Positions 35,288 to 43,390 of a stretch of 64,000 bases of DNA are shown here, piece by piece (within the stretch, counting starts at the first letter, position 1; each line of letters starts with the position of its first letter). The notes beneath the pieces are model-generated. The model made no database searches. It was not told the origin of the DNA and was given only the letters and a program-made list of their open reading frames with translations. The DNA lies in contig DASSKK010000015.1 of NCBI GenBank assembly GCA_035690495.1, forward strand, positions 1 through 64,000, given 5' to 3'. A program made the translations under genes and the position numbers. This stretch comes from DASSKK01 sp035690495. Its GTDB lineage: Bacteria; Actinomycetota; Actinomycetes; Propionibacteriales; Nocardioidaceae.

Positions 35288-36472
35288 TCACTGAGCACGC
35301 AGGTCGGCGTCGCCGAGCCGGCGCAATGCCTCCTCGATCACCGCGGTCTGCTTGCAGAACGCCCACCGCACCTTGTGCCGGCCCTCCTCGACGTCGTCGT
35401 AGAACCCCTGCACGGGGATCGCCACGACGCCGGCCCGCTCGGGCAGGTCGAGGCAGAAGGCCAGCCCGTCCGGGTAGCCCAGTGCGCGCACGTCGGTGGT
35501 GACGAAGTACGTCGCCTGGGACTGCCCGGGCTCCAGGCCGAGGCCGGCGAGTCCGTCGCGGAGCAGGTCCCGCTTGGCCTCGAGCTGCTTCGCGTTGGTC
35601 TCGTAGTAGCCGGCCTCGTGGTCCAAGGCGTAGGCGATCGCCGGCTGCAGCGGTGCGGCGTTGCTGAAAGTCAGCCACTGCTTCGCTGAGTACACCGCTC
35701 CGACCAGGTCGGCCGGACCGGTTGCCCAGCCGACCTTCCAGCCGGTCAGCGAGAACGTCTTGGCCGAGCTGGAGATCGTCACGGTCCGCTCCCACATGCC
35801 CGGCAGCGTGCAGAGCGGGATGTGCTCGCGTCCGTCGAAGGCCACATGCTCGTAGACCTCGTCGGTGATGACCACCAGGTCGCGCTCGACCGCCAGCCTT
35901 GCGATCGCCTCCAGCTCTGTGCGGCTCAGCACGGCGCCGGTCGGGTTGTGCGGCGAGTTGATCAGGAGGGCGGTGGTCTGGTCGTCGACCGCTGCGGCGA
36001 GCTCGTCGACGTCGAGCTGGTACGCCGGAGCGCGCAGCGTCACCGGACGGCGTACTCCTCCCGCCATCTCGATGCAGGCCACGTAGGAGTCGTAGAACGG
36101 CTCGAGCAGGGCGATGTGGTCGCCGGGGTTGACGAACGCGAGGATCGCCGCGGCGATCGCCTCGGTCGCTCCGGCGGTGACCACCACCTGCGCGTCGGGA
36201 TCGAGGTCGAGGCCGTAGTGACGGCGCTGGTGGGCGACGATCGCGGCGCGAAGCTCGGGCACGCCGATCCCGGGCGCGTACTGGTTGCGGCCGGCGCGCA
36301 TGGCCGCTGCCGCAGCATCCACCACAGAGCTCGGGCCGTCCTCGTCCGGGAAGCCCTGGCCCAGGTTGAGGGCGCCGGTCCGCTCCGCCAACGTCGACAT
36401 CTCGCCGAAGATCGTCGGCGGGATCCGGTGCAGCCGGCGCGCGGTGCGCGTGTCACTCGGATTCGCAGCCAT
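35288..36472 (-). CDS. dapC: PLP aminotransferase, DapC-like (N-succinyldiaminopimelate aminotransferase)
   Basis: Class I aminotransferases of this subfamily convert N-succinyl-2-amino-6-oxopimelate in lysine/meso-DAP synthesis; mycobacterial Rv0858c is the model, and much of this 394-residue protein recalls it (L-N-L-G-Q-G-F-P-D-E-D-G-P, T-A-G-A-T-E-A-I-A-A-A, L-I-N-S-P-H-N-P-T-G, I-T-D-E-V-Y-E-H). The PLP lysine lies in S-S-S-A-K-T-F-S-L-T-G-W-K. The alternative is a methionine- or glutamine-linked transaminase, which these sequences do not exclude. ATG 36472 is chosen because TACAGT on the minus strand lies 7 nt upstream (leaderless type). Its 3' end is 16 bp from the convergent membrane protein gene. 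Confidence 0.75.
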   Translation of the reverse strand: MAANPSDTRTARRLHRIPPTIFGEMSTLAERTGALNLGQGFPDEDGPSSVVDAAAAAMRAGRNQYAPGIGVPELRAAIVAHQRRHYGLDLDPDAQVVVTAGATEAIAAAILAFVNPGDHIALLEPFYDSYVACIEMAGGVRRPVTLRAPAYQLDVDELAAAVDDQTTALLINSPHNPTGAVLSRTELEAIARLAVERDLVVITDEVYEHVAFDGREHIPLCTLPGMWERTVTISSSAKTFSLTGWKVGWATGPADLVGAVYSAKQWLTFSNAAPLQPAIAYALDHEAGYYETNAKQLEAKRDLLRDGLAGLGLEPGQSQATYFVTTDVRALGYPDGLAFCLDLPERAGVVAIPVQGFYDDVEEGRHKVRWAFCKQTAVIEEALRRLGDADLRAQ

Positions 36473-36479
36473 GCTCGTG

Positions 36480-36485
36480 ACTGTA
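36480..36485 (-). promoter_or_regulatory. Candidate leaderless -10 element for the dapC-like gene
   Basis: TACAGT on the minus strand lies 7 nt before the ATG at 36472, the distance expected for a transcript that starts at the start codon. It favours that start over an in-frame ATG at 36553. Confidence 0.45.
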
Positions 36486-36551
36486 TGCGACTGCAGGCGA
36501 CTGCCGAGCGTTCGGATGCGACTCTTCTCGTCGTAGGGGACAATCACTGTC

Positions 36552-37250
36552 ATGACCCAACAGACGCAGGTGCGCCCGCCTGCTCGGCGACGGACGCGAC
36601 GGGGCTCCGCGTTCTGGGTCGGGATCGTCCTCGTGCTGGCCGGGCTGGGTCTGCTCTGCTACGTCGGCTGGCAGTTCTTCGGCACCAACGTGGTGGCGGC
36701 GCACAAGCAGCACCAGATCGTGATCGCCACCAAGCGGGTCTGGCAGTCCGAGGGCTCCGGCGCGGCGTCGGCCCGCACGCACGGCGTCGTGCTGCAGGGG
36801 GCGCAGGCGCTGATCCGGATCCCGAAGTTCGGCAAGGACTACGTGATGCCGGTGCAGGCCGGGGTCTCCGACGAGGTGCTCGCCGAGGGGTTCGGCCACT
36901 TCAAGGGGACCGCGAAGCCGGGCGGCAAGGGCAACTACGCGCTCGCCGCGCACCGGGTCACTCACGGAGAGCCGCTGCGGCACATGCCCGAGCTGCGGCC
37001 CGGCGACAAGGTGATCGTCGAGACGGAGCGGACGACGTACACCTACGTGCTCGACACCAACCCGAACAAGCTGATCGTCCCGTTCACCAGCACCTGGGTG
37101 ATCGACCCGCATCCGCACAACCCGGATCCCGGCGGTGTCCAGCCGGCGCACGACCCGCGGCTGATCACGCTGACAACGTGCTCGGAGCTGTTCCACACCG
37201 ACAACCGGATGATCGCCTTCGGCCACCTGGTCTCCAAGACGACGCGGTAG
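36552..37250 (+). CDS. Class E sortase
   Basis: Sortases join surface proteins to the peptidoglycan precursor after cutting a sorting signal. The 232-residue protein has a basic N terminus, one membrane helix (G-I-V-L-V-L-A-G-L-G-L-L, about 24-40), and the catalytic triad of the family: H134 in L-A-A-H-R-V, C210 in L-T-T-C-S-E-L, and R219 in H-T-D-N-R. The L-x-T-C and class E H-R pattern match SrtE of Streptomyces. No obvious LAXTG-type substrate is encoded nearby. It stands alone; two palindromes follow downstream before pyrE. Confidence 0.92.
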   Translation: MTQQTQVRPPARRRTRRGSAFWVGIVLVLAGLGLLCYVGWQFFGTNVVAAHKQHQIVIATKRVWQSEGSGAASARTHGVVLQGAQALIRIPKFGKDYVMPVQAGVSDEVLAEGFGHFKGTAKPGGKGNYALAAHRVTHGEPLRHMPELRPGDKVIVETERTTYTYVLDTNPNKLIVPFTSTWVIDPHPHNPDPGGVQPAHDPRLITLTTCSELFHTDNRMIAFGHLVSKTTR

Positions 37251-37281
37251 AGACCCGATTCAGGGTGTCCGGAGCCGTCGC

Positions 37282-37301
37282 AAGCGGTCAGGTGACCGGT
37301 T
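37282..37301. promoter_or_regulatory. First of two tandem 20-bp palindromes before pyrE
   Basis: AAGCGGTCAGGTGACCGGTT pairs AAGCGGTCA with TGACCGGTT at every position but one around a GG centre. With the copy at 37333-37352 it lies 51 bp centre to centre, close to five DNA turns, which suits two protein dimers on one face. Confidence 0.6.
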
Positions 37302-37332
37302 TGGACAACCGAAACTGGCAGGCGAGTGCTAG

Positions 37333-37352
37333 AAGCGGTCAAGTGACCGGTT
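37333..37352. promoter_or_regulatory. Second of two tandem 20-bp palindromes before pyrE
   Basis: AAGCGGTCAAGTGACCGGTT differs from the upstream copy by one base, G to A, in the 2-bp centre. The copy ends 36 bp before the pyrE ATG. A weak half-copy (TGGTCAGCCGG) follows at 37361-37371. Operator function is inferred from sequence alone. Confidence 0.6.
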
Positions 37353-37388
37353 CTGCTGCCTGGTCAGCCGGTCTGGCAGCATGCGGGC

Positions 37389-37916
37389 ATGACCGACGCT
37401 GCGCTCGCGCGCGACATCGACGCCCGCTGCCGGCTGACCGGCGAGTTCACGCTGCGCTCCGGCCAGGTCGCCTCGGAGTACTTCGACAAGTACCTCTTCG
37501 AGGCAGACCCGGCGCTGCTGGCTCGCGTTGCCGAGGCGGTCGAGTCGCTGCTCCCCGCGGACACCGAGCTGCTCGGCGGTCTCGAGCTCGGCGGCATCCC
37601 GATCGTCACGATGGTCAGCAGCCGGACCGGTCTGCCGGCCCTGTTCGTGCGCAAGTCGGCCAAGGAGTACGGCACCTGCAAGCTCGCCGAGGGGCCCGAC
37701 GTCGCCGGCCGCCGGGTGACCCTGATCGAGGACGTGATCACCACGGGCGGCGCGGTGCGCGACGCGACCCGGGCGCTGCGAGCGGCGGGAGCCGAGGTGG
37801 ACGTGGTGGTGTGCACGATCGACCGAAGCCCCGAGGGTGAGAACCCCCTGGCGGACGTCGGTCTCGAGGTCCGCTCGGTGCTCACCAAGTCGGAGCTGGA
37901 CGCCGTCCGCGGCTGA
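37389..37916 (+). CDS. pyrE: Orotate phosphoribosyltransferase
   Basis: PyrE joins orotate to PRPP to form OMP in de novo pyrimidine synthesis. The 175-residue protein has the PRPP-binding V-T-L-I-E-D-V-I-T-T-G-G-A loop near residue 115, F-V-R-K-S-A-K-E-Y-G-T as the flexible loop with catalytic lysine, and G-G-L-E-L-G-G-I-P early on. It is somewhat shorter than the E. coli enzyme, normal for actinobacteria. ATG 37389 lies shortly after the two palindromes. In mycobacteria pyrE is in the same neighbourhood as fba and clpB, which this window shares. Confidence 0.95.
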   Translation: MTDAALARDIDARCRLTGEFTLRSGQVASEYFDKYLFEADPALLARVAEAVESLLPADTELLGGLELGGIPIVTMVSSRTGLPALFVRKSAKEYGTCKLAEGPDVAGRRVTLIEDVITTGGAVRDATRALRAAGAEVDVVVCTIDRSPEGENPLADVGLEVRSVLTKSELDAVRG

Positions 37917-37928
37917 GCCGTCGCCGTC

Positions 37929-38603
37929 TCAGACTCGCTGCGAGGCGCGCTCCCTGGTCCGCTCGCCGCGCCGTCGCCACCACTCCCAGCCGACCGGGAT
38001 CACCGACAGCACAAGCAGTCCCAGCACGGCCAGGTCGATGTTGGTGGCCAGCCAGGGCACCGCCTGGCCCAGGAAGTAGCCGAGCAGCGTGATCGCCACC
38101 ACCCAGAGCACGGCGCCCACCGCGCTCCACGCCAGGAACCTTCGGCGGGCCATCGAGGTCACCCCGGCGACCACCGTGATGTAGGTCCGCACGAACGGGA
38201 CGAAGCGACCGATCACCAGCGCCTTCTTGCCGTGCTTGTCGAAGAACTCGTGGGTCTGGTCGAAGTACCTGCGTTTGAGGATCCGCCCGTCCCGCTCGTA
38301 GAGCGGCGGCCCGACGAACCGCCCGATCTCGTAGCCGACCACGTTGCCGGCGAACGCGGCCACCACGAAGACGGCCACGGCGACCCCGAGGTTGAGCTGC
38401 AGCTGCTGGCCGGCCACGAACACGCCGACGGCGAACAACAGCGTGTCGCCGGGCAGGAACGGGAAGAACAGCCCGCACTCGATGAACACGATCAGCAGGC
38501 TCACCCACACGAACTCGGTGTGGAAATGGTCGAGCAGCCACTGGGGGTCCATCCACGGGATGCCCAGCAGCCACGGGACCGGGGAGATTGCCGCGGGAAG
38601 CAC
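37929..38603 (-). CDS. DedA-family membrane protein
   Basis: DedA proteins are scramblase-like membrane proteins needed for normal membrane lipid (undecaprenyl/phosphatidyl) recycling and pH or antibiotic tolerance. The 224-residue protein has several hydrophobic segments, the re-entrant F-F-P-F-L-P-G-D-T-L-L-F loop, and G-R-F-V-P-F-V-R-T-Y-I-T-V-V-A-G-V-T-S-M, the two most conserved blocks. GTG 38603 is chosen because TAGGCT on the minus strand lies exactly 7 nt upstream; ATG 38552 is a later alternative. The C terminus is basic. It is convergent with pyrE. Confidence 0.9.
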   Translation of the reverse strand: MLPAAISPVPWLLGIPWMDPQWLLDHFHTEFVWVSLLIVFIECGLFFPFLPGDTLLFAVGVFVAGQQLQLNLGVAVAVFVVAAFAGNVVGYEIGRFVGPPLYERDGRILKRRYFDQTHEFFDKHGKKALVIGRFVPFVRTYITVVAGVTSMARRRFLAWSAVGAVLWVVAITLLGYFLGQAVPWLATNIDLAVLGLLVLSVIPVGWEWWRRRGERTRERASQRV

Positions 38604-38610
38604 GAGGTCA

Positions 38611-38616
38611 AGCCTA
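38611..38616 (-). promoter_or_regulatory. Candidate leaderless -10 element for the dedA gene
   Basis: TAGGCT on the minus strand lies 7 nt before GTG 38603. With no Shine-Dalgarno nearby, this supports a leaderless transcript and that start codon. Confidence 0.45.
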
Positions 38617-38678
38617 TCTGCGCCGGCTGAGCGTCGCCTGAGTACCGGAGGCGGCGAGAAGGGTAGCGTCGAGCCGAG

Positions 38679-39365
38679 ATGACTACACCGGGCGAGCAGA
38701 CCGATCGACGGGCGCCGTACGACCCGATGCCGCACGGTCCGGGCGAGGTCGGGGTAGGTCCGTGGAACGGTCCGTGGCCCGAGGGCGACCAGTACGACGT
38801 AGAGCTGCTGACCCACGGGGACCGCCGCAACGTGGTGGACGGCTACCGCTACTGGCGGCTGGAGGCGATCGTGGCCGACCTCGACACCCGCCGCCACGGC
38901 TTCCATGTGGCGATCGAGAACTGGCAGCACGACTTCAACATCGGCACCATCGTGCGGACCGCCAACGCGTTCCTGGCCGCGCAGGTGCACATCGTGGGCA
39001 ACCGTCGCTGGAACCGGCGCGGCGCGATGGTGACCGACAGGTACCAGCACGTGCGCCACCACCACAGCATCGCGGAGCTGACGGAGCACCTGGAGCGTGA
39101 CGGGGTCGCGTTGCTCGGCATCGACAACCTGCCGGGCTCGCAGCCGATCGAGACGCTGCACCTGCCCCGTGACGTCTGCCTGCTGTTCGGTCAGGAGGGT
39201 CCGGGACTGTCGCAACAGGCGCGTGAGGCCTGCAGCGGCACGTTCTCGATCACCCAGTTCGGCTCGACCCGGTCCATCAACGCCTCCGTGGCCGCGGCGA
39301 TCGCCATGCACACGTGGGTCCGCCAGCACGTGGACCCGGAAGCCTCCGGGTCCTGGCGCGGGTGA
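38679..39365 (+). CDS. SpoU/TrmH-family RNA 2'-O-methyltransferase
   Basis: These SPOUT enzymes methylate ribose 2'-O in tRNA or rRNA using S-adenosylmethionine bound in a deep knot. The 228-residue protein has motif 1 N-I-G-T-I-V-R-T-A-N-A-F, motif 2 L-L-F-G-Q-E-G-P-G-L-S and motif 3 I-T-Q-F-G-S-T-R-S-I-N-A-S-V-A-A-A-I-A. The first 50 residues are low-complexity and probably contact RNA. ATG 38679 has TAGCGT 9 nt upstream and a weak SD. It is divergent from dedA. Exact RNA target is not clear; in mycobacteria a similar gene (Rv0380c type) sits near pyrE. Confidence 0.93.
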   Translation: MTTPGEQTDRRAPYDPMPHGPGEVGVGPWNGPWPEGDQYDVELLTHGDRRNVVDGYRYWRLEAIVADLDTRRHGFHVAIENWQHDFNIGTIVRTANAFLAAQVHIVGNRRWNRRGAMVTDRYQHVRHHHSIAELTEHLERDGVALLGIDNLPGSQPIETLHLPRDVCLLFGQEGPGLSQQAREACSGTFSITQFGSTRSINASVAAAIAMHTWVRQHVDPEASGSWRG

Positions 39366-39387
39366 CCTGACCTCGTCGAGGTCAGGG

Positions 39388-39783
39388 TCACCCGGTGACG
39401 AGGCCGCCGACGATAGCGATCAGGCAGGCCACCACCCCGGCGGCCGCGACGATCGTCGCCGCCCGGGCCAGGTGACCGGTCCAGGGCGCAGGTCCGCTCT
39501 CGGCGCGCAGCGTCCGCCGGGACAGCAGGAGCGCGAGCGCGGCGAGCACCAGGTTGCCGACCGCCAAGAGGGAGTACACGGCGCCGACATGGTCCGGCCC
39601 GTAGCTTGCCCCGAACGTGATCGCCTCGAGCGCCAGGCCCACCGTGCCTTGGCCGAGCAGGCTGAGTGCCGCGAAGGCGAAGCCAGCGATCGCAGAGGCT
39701 TCCGGTGTCAGGATGTCGGTCAGCCACGACGGTGCCGGCCGCGTCTCGCCCTCGTGGCCGATGTACTCGTGGTTTTCGGTCAT
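39388..39783 (-). CDS. Small multi-pass membrane protein of unknown function
   Basis: The 131-residue protein starts M-T-E-N-H-E-Y-I-G-H-E-G-E-T and has three to four hydrophobic helices (A-I-A-G-F-A-F-A-A-L-S-L-L-G, Y-S-L-L-A-V-G-N-L-V-L-A-A-L-A-L-L-L, A-A-T-I-V-A-A-A-G-V-V-A-C-L-I-A-I). A GGGGGAG Shine-Dalgarno precedes ATG 39783. It follows the PTS EIIB gene by 19 bp on the same strand, so they may be co-transcribed. I recognise no family. Confidence 0.7.
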   Translation of the reverse strand: MTENHEYIGHEGETRPAPSWLTDILTPEASAIAGFAFAALSLLGQGTVGLALEAITFGASYGPDHVGAVYSLLAVGNLVLAALALLLSRRTLRAESGPAPWTGHLARAATIVAAAGVVACLIAIVGGLVTG

Positions 39784-39802
39784 GCGGTCTCCCCCTTCGG
39801 AG

Positions 39803-40036
39803 TCAGCCCAGCATCGTCTCGATCTCCGAGGCGACCAGGTTGGCCTCGGGACCGACCACCACCTGCACGACCGAACCGGCGGTCAGCACGCCGTGGGCAC
39901 CTGCACGGTTCAAGGCCGACTCGTCGATCAGCGAGACGTCCTGCACGGCCGTGCGGAGCCGGGTGATGCAGGGCTCGATCTCGACCACGTTGGCGCTGCC
40001 GCCCAACCCGGCCAGGATCAGCTCCGCTTGCCTCAT
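39803..40036 (-). CDS. PTS system EIIB domain protein (glucose/sucrose family)
   Basis: The 77-residue protein is a lone EIIB domain: G-L-G-G-S-A-N-V-V-E-I-E-P-C-I-T-R-L-R with C23 as the phosphocysteine, then V-Q-D-V-S-L-I-D-E-S-A-L and G-V-L-T-A-G-S-V-V-Q-V-V-V-G at the end. EIIB takes the phosphate from EIIA and hands it to sugar at EIIC. No EIIC or EIIA gene is adjacent, so it must pair with a permease coded elsewhere, often an N-acetylglucosamine-type one. ATG 40036 was preferred over an upstream ATG at 40051. It lies back to back with fba. Confidence 0.82.
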   Translation of the reverse strand: MRQAELILAGLGGSANVVEIEPCITRLRTAVQDVSLIDESALNRAGAHGVLTAGSVVQVVVGPEANLVASEIETMLG

Positions 40037-40112
40037 GGCACAGCATTCAACCATCCCGGACCGCCCACTAGAGTGGAATTCCGACGCCGTGTCCCGATCC
40101 CAGGAGTGAGCA

Positions 40113-41147
40113 ATGCCCATCGCGACCCCCGAGGTGTACGCCGAGATGCTCGACCGGGCCAAGCGTGAGTCGTTCGCGTTCCCGGCCATCAACGTGACTT
40201 CCTCCCAGACCCTCAACGCCGCGTTGCAGGGCTTCGCCGACGCGGGCAGCGACGGGATCGTGCAGGTCTCGACCGGCGGCGCGGAGTACCTCTCCGGCGC
40301 CAAGGTCAAGGACATGGTCGCCGGGTCGGTCGCGTTAGCGGCCTACGCCGAGGAGGTGGCCAAGAGCTTCCCGGTGAACGTCGCCCTGCACACGGACCAC
40401 TGCCCGAAGGACAAGCTGGACGGGTTCGTCCGTCCGTTGCTCGACATCTCCGTCGAGCGGGTCAAGAACGGGCAGGCCCCGCTGTTCGGCTCGCACATGT
40501 GGGACGGGTCCGCCGTACCCCTCGAGGAGAACCTGAAGATCGCCGAGGAGCTGCTGGAGAAGGCCACGGCCGCCAAGATCATCCTGGAGATCGAGGTCGG
40601 CGTGGTCGGTGGTGAGGAGGACGGCGTCGTCGGGGAGATGGACGAGAAGCTCTACACCACCCCGCAGGACGCCCTGGACACCTTCGCGGCACTCGGCGAC
40701 GGATCGCGCGGTCGCTACCTGACTGCGCTGACCTTCGGCAACGTGCACGGCGTCTACAAGCCGGGCAACGTCAAGCTCCGCCCGGAGATCCTCGAGAAGG
40801 CCCAGCAGGCGGTCGCGGAGAAGCGCGGCCTGGGGCAGGACGCCAAGCCGTTCGACCTGGTCTTCCACGGCGGTTCGGGATCGACGGCGCAGGAGATCGC
40901 CGACGCGGTGTCGTACGGCGTGGTGAAGATGAACGTCGACACCGACACCCAGTACGCCTTCACGCGGCCGGTGGCGGGCCACATGTTCGCCAACTACGAC
41001 GGGGTGCTGAAGGTCGACGGCGACGTCGGCTCGAAGAAGGTCTACGACCCGCGTTCCTGGGGCAAGGCCGCCGAGGCCGGGATGGCCGCGCGAGTCGTCA
41101 CCGCCTGCGAGAACCTCAACAGCACCGGCCGGTCGATCTCCGGCTGA
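40113..41147 (+). CDS. fba: Class II fructose-bisphosphate aldolase
   Basis: This metal-dependent aldolase splits fructose 1,6-bisphosphate in glycolysis and makes it in gluconeogenesis. The 344-residue protein has A-F-P-A-I-N-V-T-S-S at the start, the zinc-site H-T-D-H-C near residue 95, V-G-V-V-G-G-E-E-D-G-V-V, then H-G-V-Y-K-P-G-N-V-K-L and F-H-G-G-S-G-S-T, all class II signatures. A GGAG Shine-Dalgarno stands before ATG 40113. It resembles the M. tuberculosis Rv0363c aldolase. It lies between the PTS EIIB and the MFS gene and is convergent with the latter. Confidence 0.97.
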   Translation: MPIATPEVYAEMLDRAKRESFAFPAINVTSSQTLNAALQGFADAGSDGIVQVSTGGAEYLSGAKVKDMVAGSVALAAYAEEVAKSFPVNVALHTDHCPKDKLDGFVRPLLDISVERVKNGQAPLFGSHMWDGSAVPLEENLKIAEELLEKATAAKIILEIEVGVVGGEEDGVVGEMDEKLYTTPQDALDTFAALGDGSRGRYLTALTFGNVHGVYKPGNVKLRPEILEKAQQAVAEKRGLGQDAKPFDLVFHGGSGSTAQEIADAVSYGVVKMNVDTDTQYAFTRPVAGHMFANYDGVLKVDGDVGSKKVYDPRSWGKAAEAGMAARVVTACENLNSTGRSISG

Positions 41148-41171
41148 CGGGCGGCCGGGCTGCCCTCCGGC

Positions 41172-42683
41172 TCACCCGGCGACCTCGAGCGGCGCCTCCG
41201 CACCTCGTGCCTCGGCCGACCCACGTGCCAGGTGCCGCGGCGTCGCGAAGCAGAGCGCGGCGAGCAGGCCGATCACGATCACCGCCGCCGGGAGAAGCAG
41301 CGACTGTGCCATCGCATCGGCGAAGCCTCCGTCCAGGAACGACGGCAGCGGACCGGTGGCTGCCCCGACCGGGGCGCCCTTCGGGGTGGGCGGCAGGTCG
41401 GCGGTCAGCCGGGACTGCATCAGCACCGCGATCGAGGCGCTTCCCAGCACGGCTCCCACCTGGCGGGTGGTGTTGTAGACGCCCGCTCCAGCGCCGGCGT
41501 GGTGCATCGCGAGGTTGCGGGTCGCAGTCGTGCTCAACGGTGACCACATGAAGCCGTTCGCCACGCCGAGCAGGGCGATCGGCAGCAGCAGCCGCCACAC
41601 CGGGGTGTCCGGACCCATCTCGACGCTCAGCCAGGCCAGCGCCACCGGGAAGCAGAGCAGCCCGATCCCCGCGATCACACGCGGGTGCACCCGGTCGACC
41701 AGATGGCCCACCCAGGGCGCGAGGACCCCGGACAGCAGAGCCATCGGCACAAGCAGCAGCGCCGACTGGGTTGGCGACCAGCCGCGCACCTCCTGGGCGT
41801 AGAGCATGATCGGCAGGGCCATCGCGGTGATCGCGAAGCCCACCGCGGTGATCGCCACGTTGGCCAGGGAGAAGTTCCGGTCGCGAAACAGGCTCAGCGG
41901 GACCAGCGGCTCCTGCCGGCGTACGGCCTGGAGCACCACGAAGACCACGAGCAAGGCGACACCCGCCCCGATCAGCGCTCCGACCGAGATCGGTCCGGCG
42001 ATCGTGCCCCAGTCGTAGTTCTGGCCCTCCTGGATCCCGAACACCAGGCAGAACATCCCGACGGCGCTCACCGTGACACCGAGCCAGTCGAACCGGTGCG
42101 GGTGGGTGGCCAGCCTCGGGACCAACCGGACCGCGAGCAGGAAGCCGACGAGTCCGATGGGCGCGTTGATGAAGAAGATCCACTGCCAGCCGAGGGCGTC
42201 GACGAGTACGCCGCCGAGGATCGGCCCCACCAGCGTGGCGACGCCGGCGACCGCCCCCCACAGCCCCATCGCCTTGCCGCGGCTGGTGGCGGGGAAGATC
42301 CGGGTGATCACTGCCATCGTCTGTGGGTTCATCATCGAGGCGCCAAGGCCCTGGAAGACCCGCGCGACGATCAGCTCCTCGATGCTGTGCGTCGTCCCGC
42401 ACCAGATCGAGGAGAGAGTGAACAGTGCCAAGCCGGCCAGGTAGAGGTTCTTCGGGCCGTACCTGTCGCCGAGGCGGCCGGTGATCAGCAACGGCACCGC
42501 ATAGGCGAGCAGGTAGGCGCTGGTCACCCACACCACGTCGTTCACCCCGGCATCCAGGTCGGCCATGATCGAGGGGGTGGCGACGAACACGATGGTGGAG
42601 TCCACGAGGATCATGAAGAACCCCAGGCACAGCGCCCCCAGCGCCGGCCAGGGCCGGACCTCGGGACGGTCGACGGATGGCAT
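41172..42683 (-). CDS. MFS drug:proton antiporter, DHA2 (EmrB/QacA) type
   Basis: The 503-residue protein has 14 hydrophobic segments, the DHA2 motif C (G-P-I-L-G-G-V-L-V), L-D-A-G-V-N-D-V-V-W-V-T-S-A-Y-L-L (helix 2), and G-R-L-G-D-R-Y-G-P-K-N-L-Y as the cytoplasmic loop 2-3 motif A. These exporters remove drugs and lipophilic cations with protons. ATG 42683 is followed by M-P-S-V-D-R-P-E-V; no strong Shine-Dalgarno. No regulator gene adjoins, so the drug is unknown. It is convergent with fba and divergent from the DUF3151 gene. Confidence 0.88.
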   Translation of the reverse strand: MPSVDRPEVRPWPALGALCLGFFMILVDSTIVFVATPSIMADLDAGVNDVVWVTSAYLLAYAVPLLITGRLGDRYGPKNLYLAGLALFTLSSIWCGTTHSIEELIVARVFQGLGASMMNPQTMAVITRIFPATSRGKAMGLWGAVAGVATLVGPILGGVLVDALGWQWIFFINAPIGLVGFLLAVRLVPRLATHPHRFDWLGVTVSAVGMFCLVFGIQEGQNYDWGTIAGPISVGALIGAGVALLVVFVVLQAVRRQEPLVPLSLFRDRNFSLANVAITAVGFAITAMALPIMLYAQEVRGWSPTQSALLLVPMALLSGVLAPWVGHLVDRVHPRVIAGIGLLCFPVALAWLSVEMGPDTPVWRLLLPIALLGVANGFMWSPLSTTATRNLAMHHAGAGAGVYNTTRQVGAVLGSASIAVLMQSRLTADLPPTPKGAPVGAATGPLPSFLDGGFADAMAQSLLLPAAVIVIGLLAALCFATPRHLARGSAEARGAEAPLEVAG

Positions 42684-42731
42684 GGGTCCATGGTGTCACC
42701 GGCCCCCGACAGCATCCTCGGCCCCGGCCGG

Positions 42732-42737
42732 TAACGT
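42732..42737 (+). promoter_or_regulatory. Candidate leaderless -10 element for the DUF3151 gene
   Basis: TAACGT lies 7 nt before ATG 42745, an ideal leaderless arrangement and the same hexamer as upstream of narG and the lipid kinase gene. Confidence 0.5.
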
Positions 42738-42744
42738 CGGCGCC

Positions 42745-43161
42745 ATGGACCATCCCGACCTGATGGCGACCCCGCCGCCGACCCACCTCCCCGTCGACCC
42801 GGCGTCCGAGGCGCTGGAGCGCGGCGACGACGTTCGGACCGTGCTCAGGGCCCATCCGGAGTCGCCGCTGGCGTGGGCCACCTTCGCCGAGGCCACCCTC
42901 GCCGACGAGGCGGCCGACGACCTGACGGCGTACGCCTACGCCCGTGTCGGCTACCACCGCAGTCTCGACCTGCTGCGCCGCAACGGCTGGAAGGGTCAAG
43001 GGCCGGTGCCCTGGGAGCACGAGCCGAACCGCGGCTTCCTGCGTGCTCTGGCGGCGCTGACGACCGCCGCCTCGCGGATCGGCGAGCAGCCGGAGGCGAA
43101 GCGCTGCCGCGAGTTCCTGCTCGACTCCAGCCAGACGGCGTACGACGAGCTGCTCGGCTGA
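42745..43161 (+). CDS. DUF3151 domain-containing protein
   Basis: This 138-residue protein has the pattern of a widespread actinobacterial family: E-A-L-E-R-G-D-D-V-R-T-V-L-R-A-H-P-E-S-P-L-A-W-A near the start, A-Y-A-Y-A-R-V-G-Y-H-R-S-L-D-L-L-R-R-N-G-W-K-G in the middle (helical-repeat like), and F-L-L-D-S-S-Q-T-A-Y-D-E-L-L at the end. Function is not known; its position near fba is conserved in mycobacteria (Rv0360c type), and the G-Y-H-R/N-G-W-K-G area is the most conserved. A longer upstream frame is excluded by TAACGT 7 nt before ATG 42745. Confidence 0.85.
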   Translation: MDHPDLMATPPPTHLPVDPASEALERGDDVRTVLRAHPESPLAWATFAEATLADEAADDLTAYAYARVGYHRSLDLLRRNGWKGQGPVPWEHEPNRGFLRALAALTTAASRIGEQPEAKRCREFLLDSSQTAYDELLG

Positions 43162-43210
43162 ACACGCGGACCCGCCGGTTTGCTCGCGCCGTGACCGGGT
43201 ACTCGGCGGC

Positions 43211-43387
43211 ATGAGCGACCGCAGGACGCGCGAAGAGCCGGATCACGGGACAGCCGGGAGGCCGGGCCAGGCCGAGCCGACGTCGATCGCGGACTCGAAG
43301 GCTCTGCCCGAGCTGAACGAGCCGGCTCGTTCGCGGCGTCACCCGCTCGACGACCTGGCCGACCCGGGGGACCTGGACGACCGCTAG
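43211..43387 (+). CDS. Small acidic disordered protein
   Basis: An ATG at 43211 opens 58 codons, ending in TAG at 43385-43387: M-S-D-R-R-T-R-E-E-P-D-H-G-T, then A-L-P-E-L-N-E-P-A-R-S-R-R-H-P-L-D-D-L-A-D-P-G-D-L-D-D-R. It is charged and proline-rich with no hydrophobic core, so likely disordered. It ends 3 bp before the DUF1275 start. Low-confidence gene call: no Shine-Dalgarno is obvious, but the third-position GC is high throughout. Confidence 0.45.
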   Translation: MSDRRTREEPDHGTAGRPGQAEPTSIADSKALPELNEPARSRRHPLDDLADPGDLDDR

Positions 43388-43390
43388 GCC

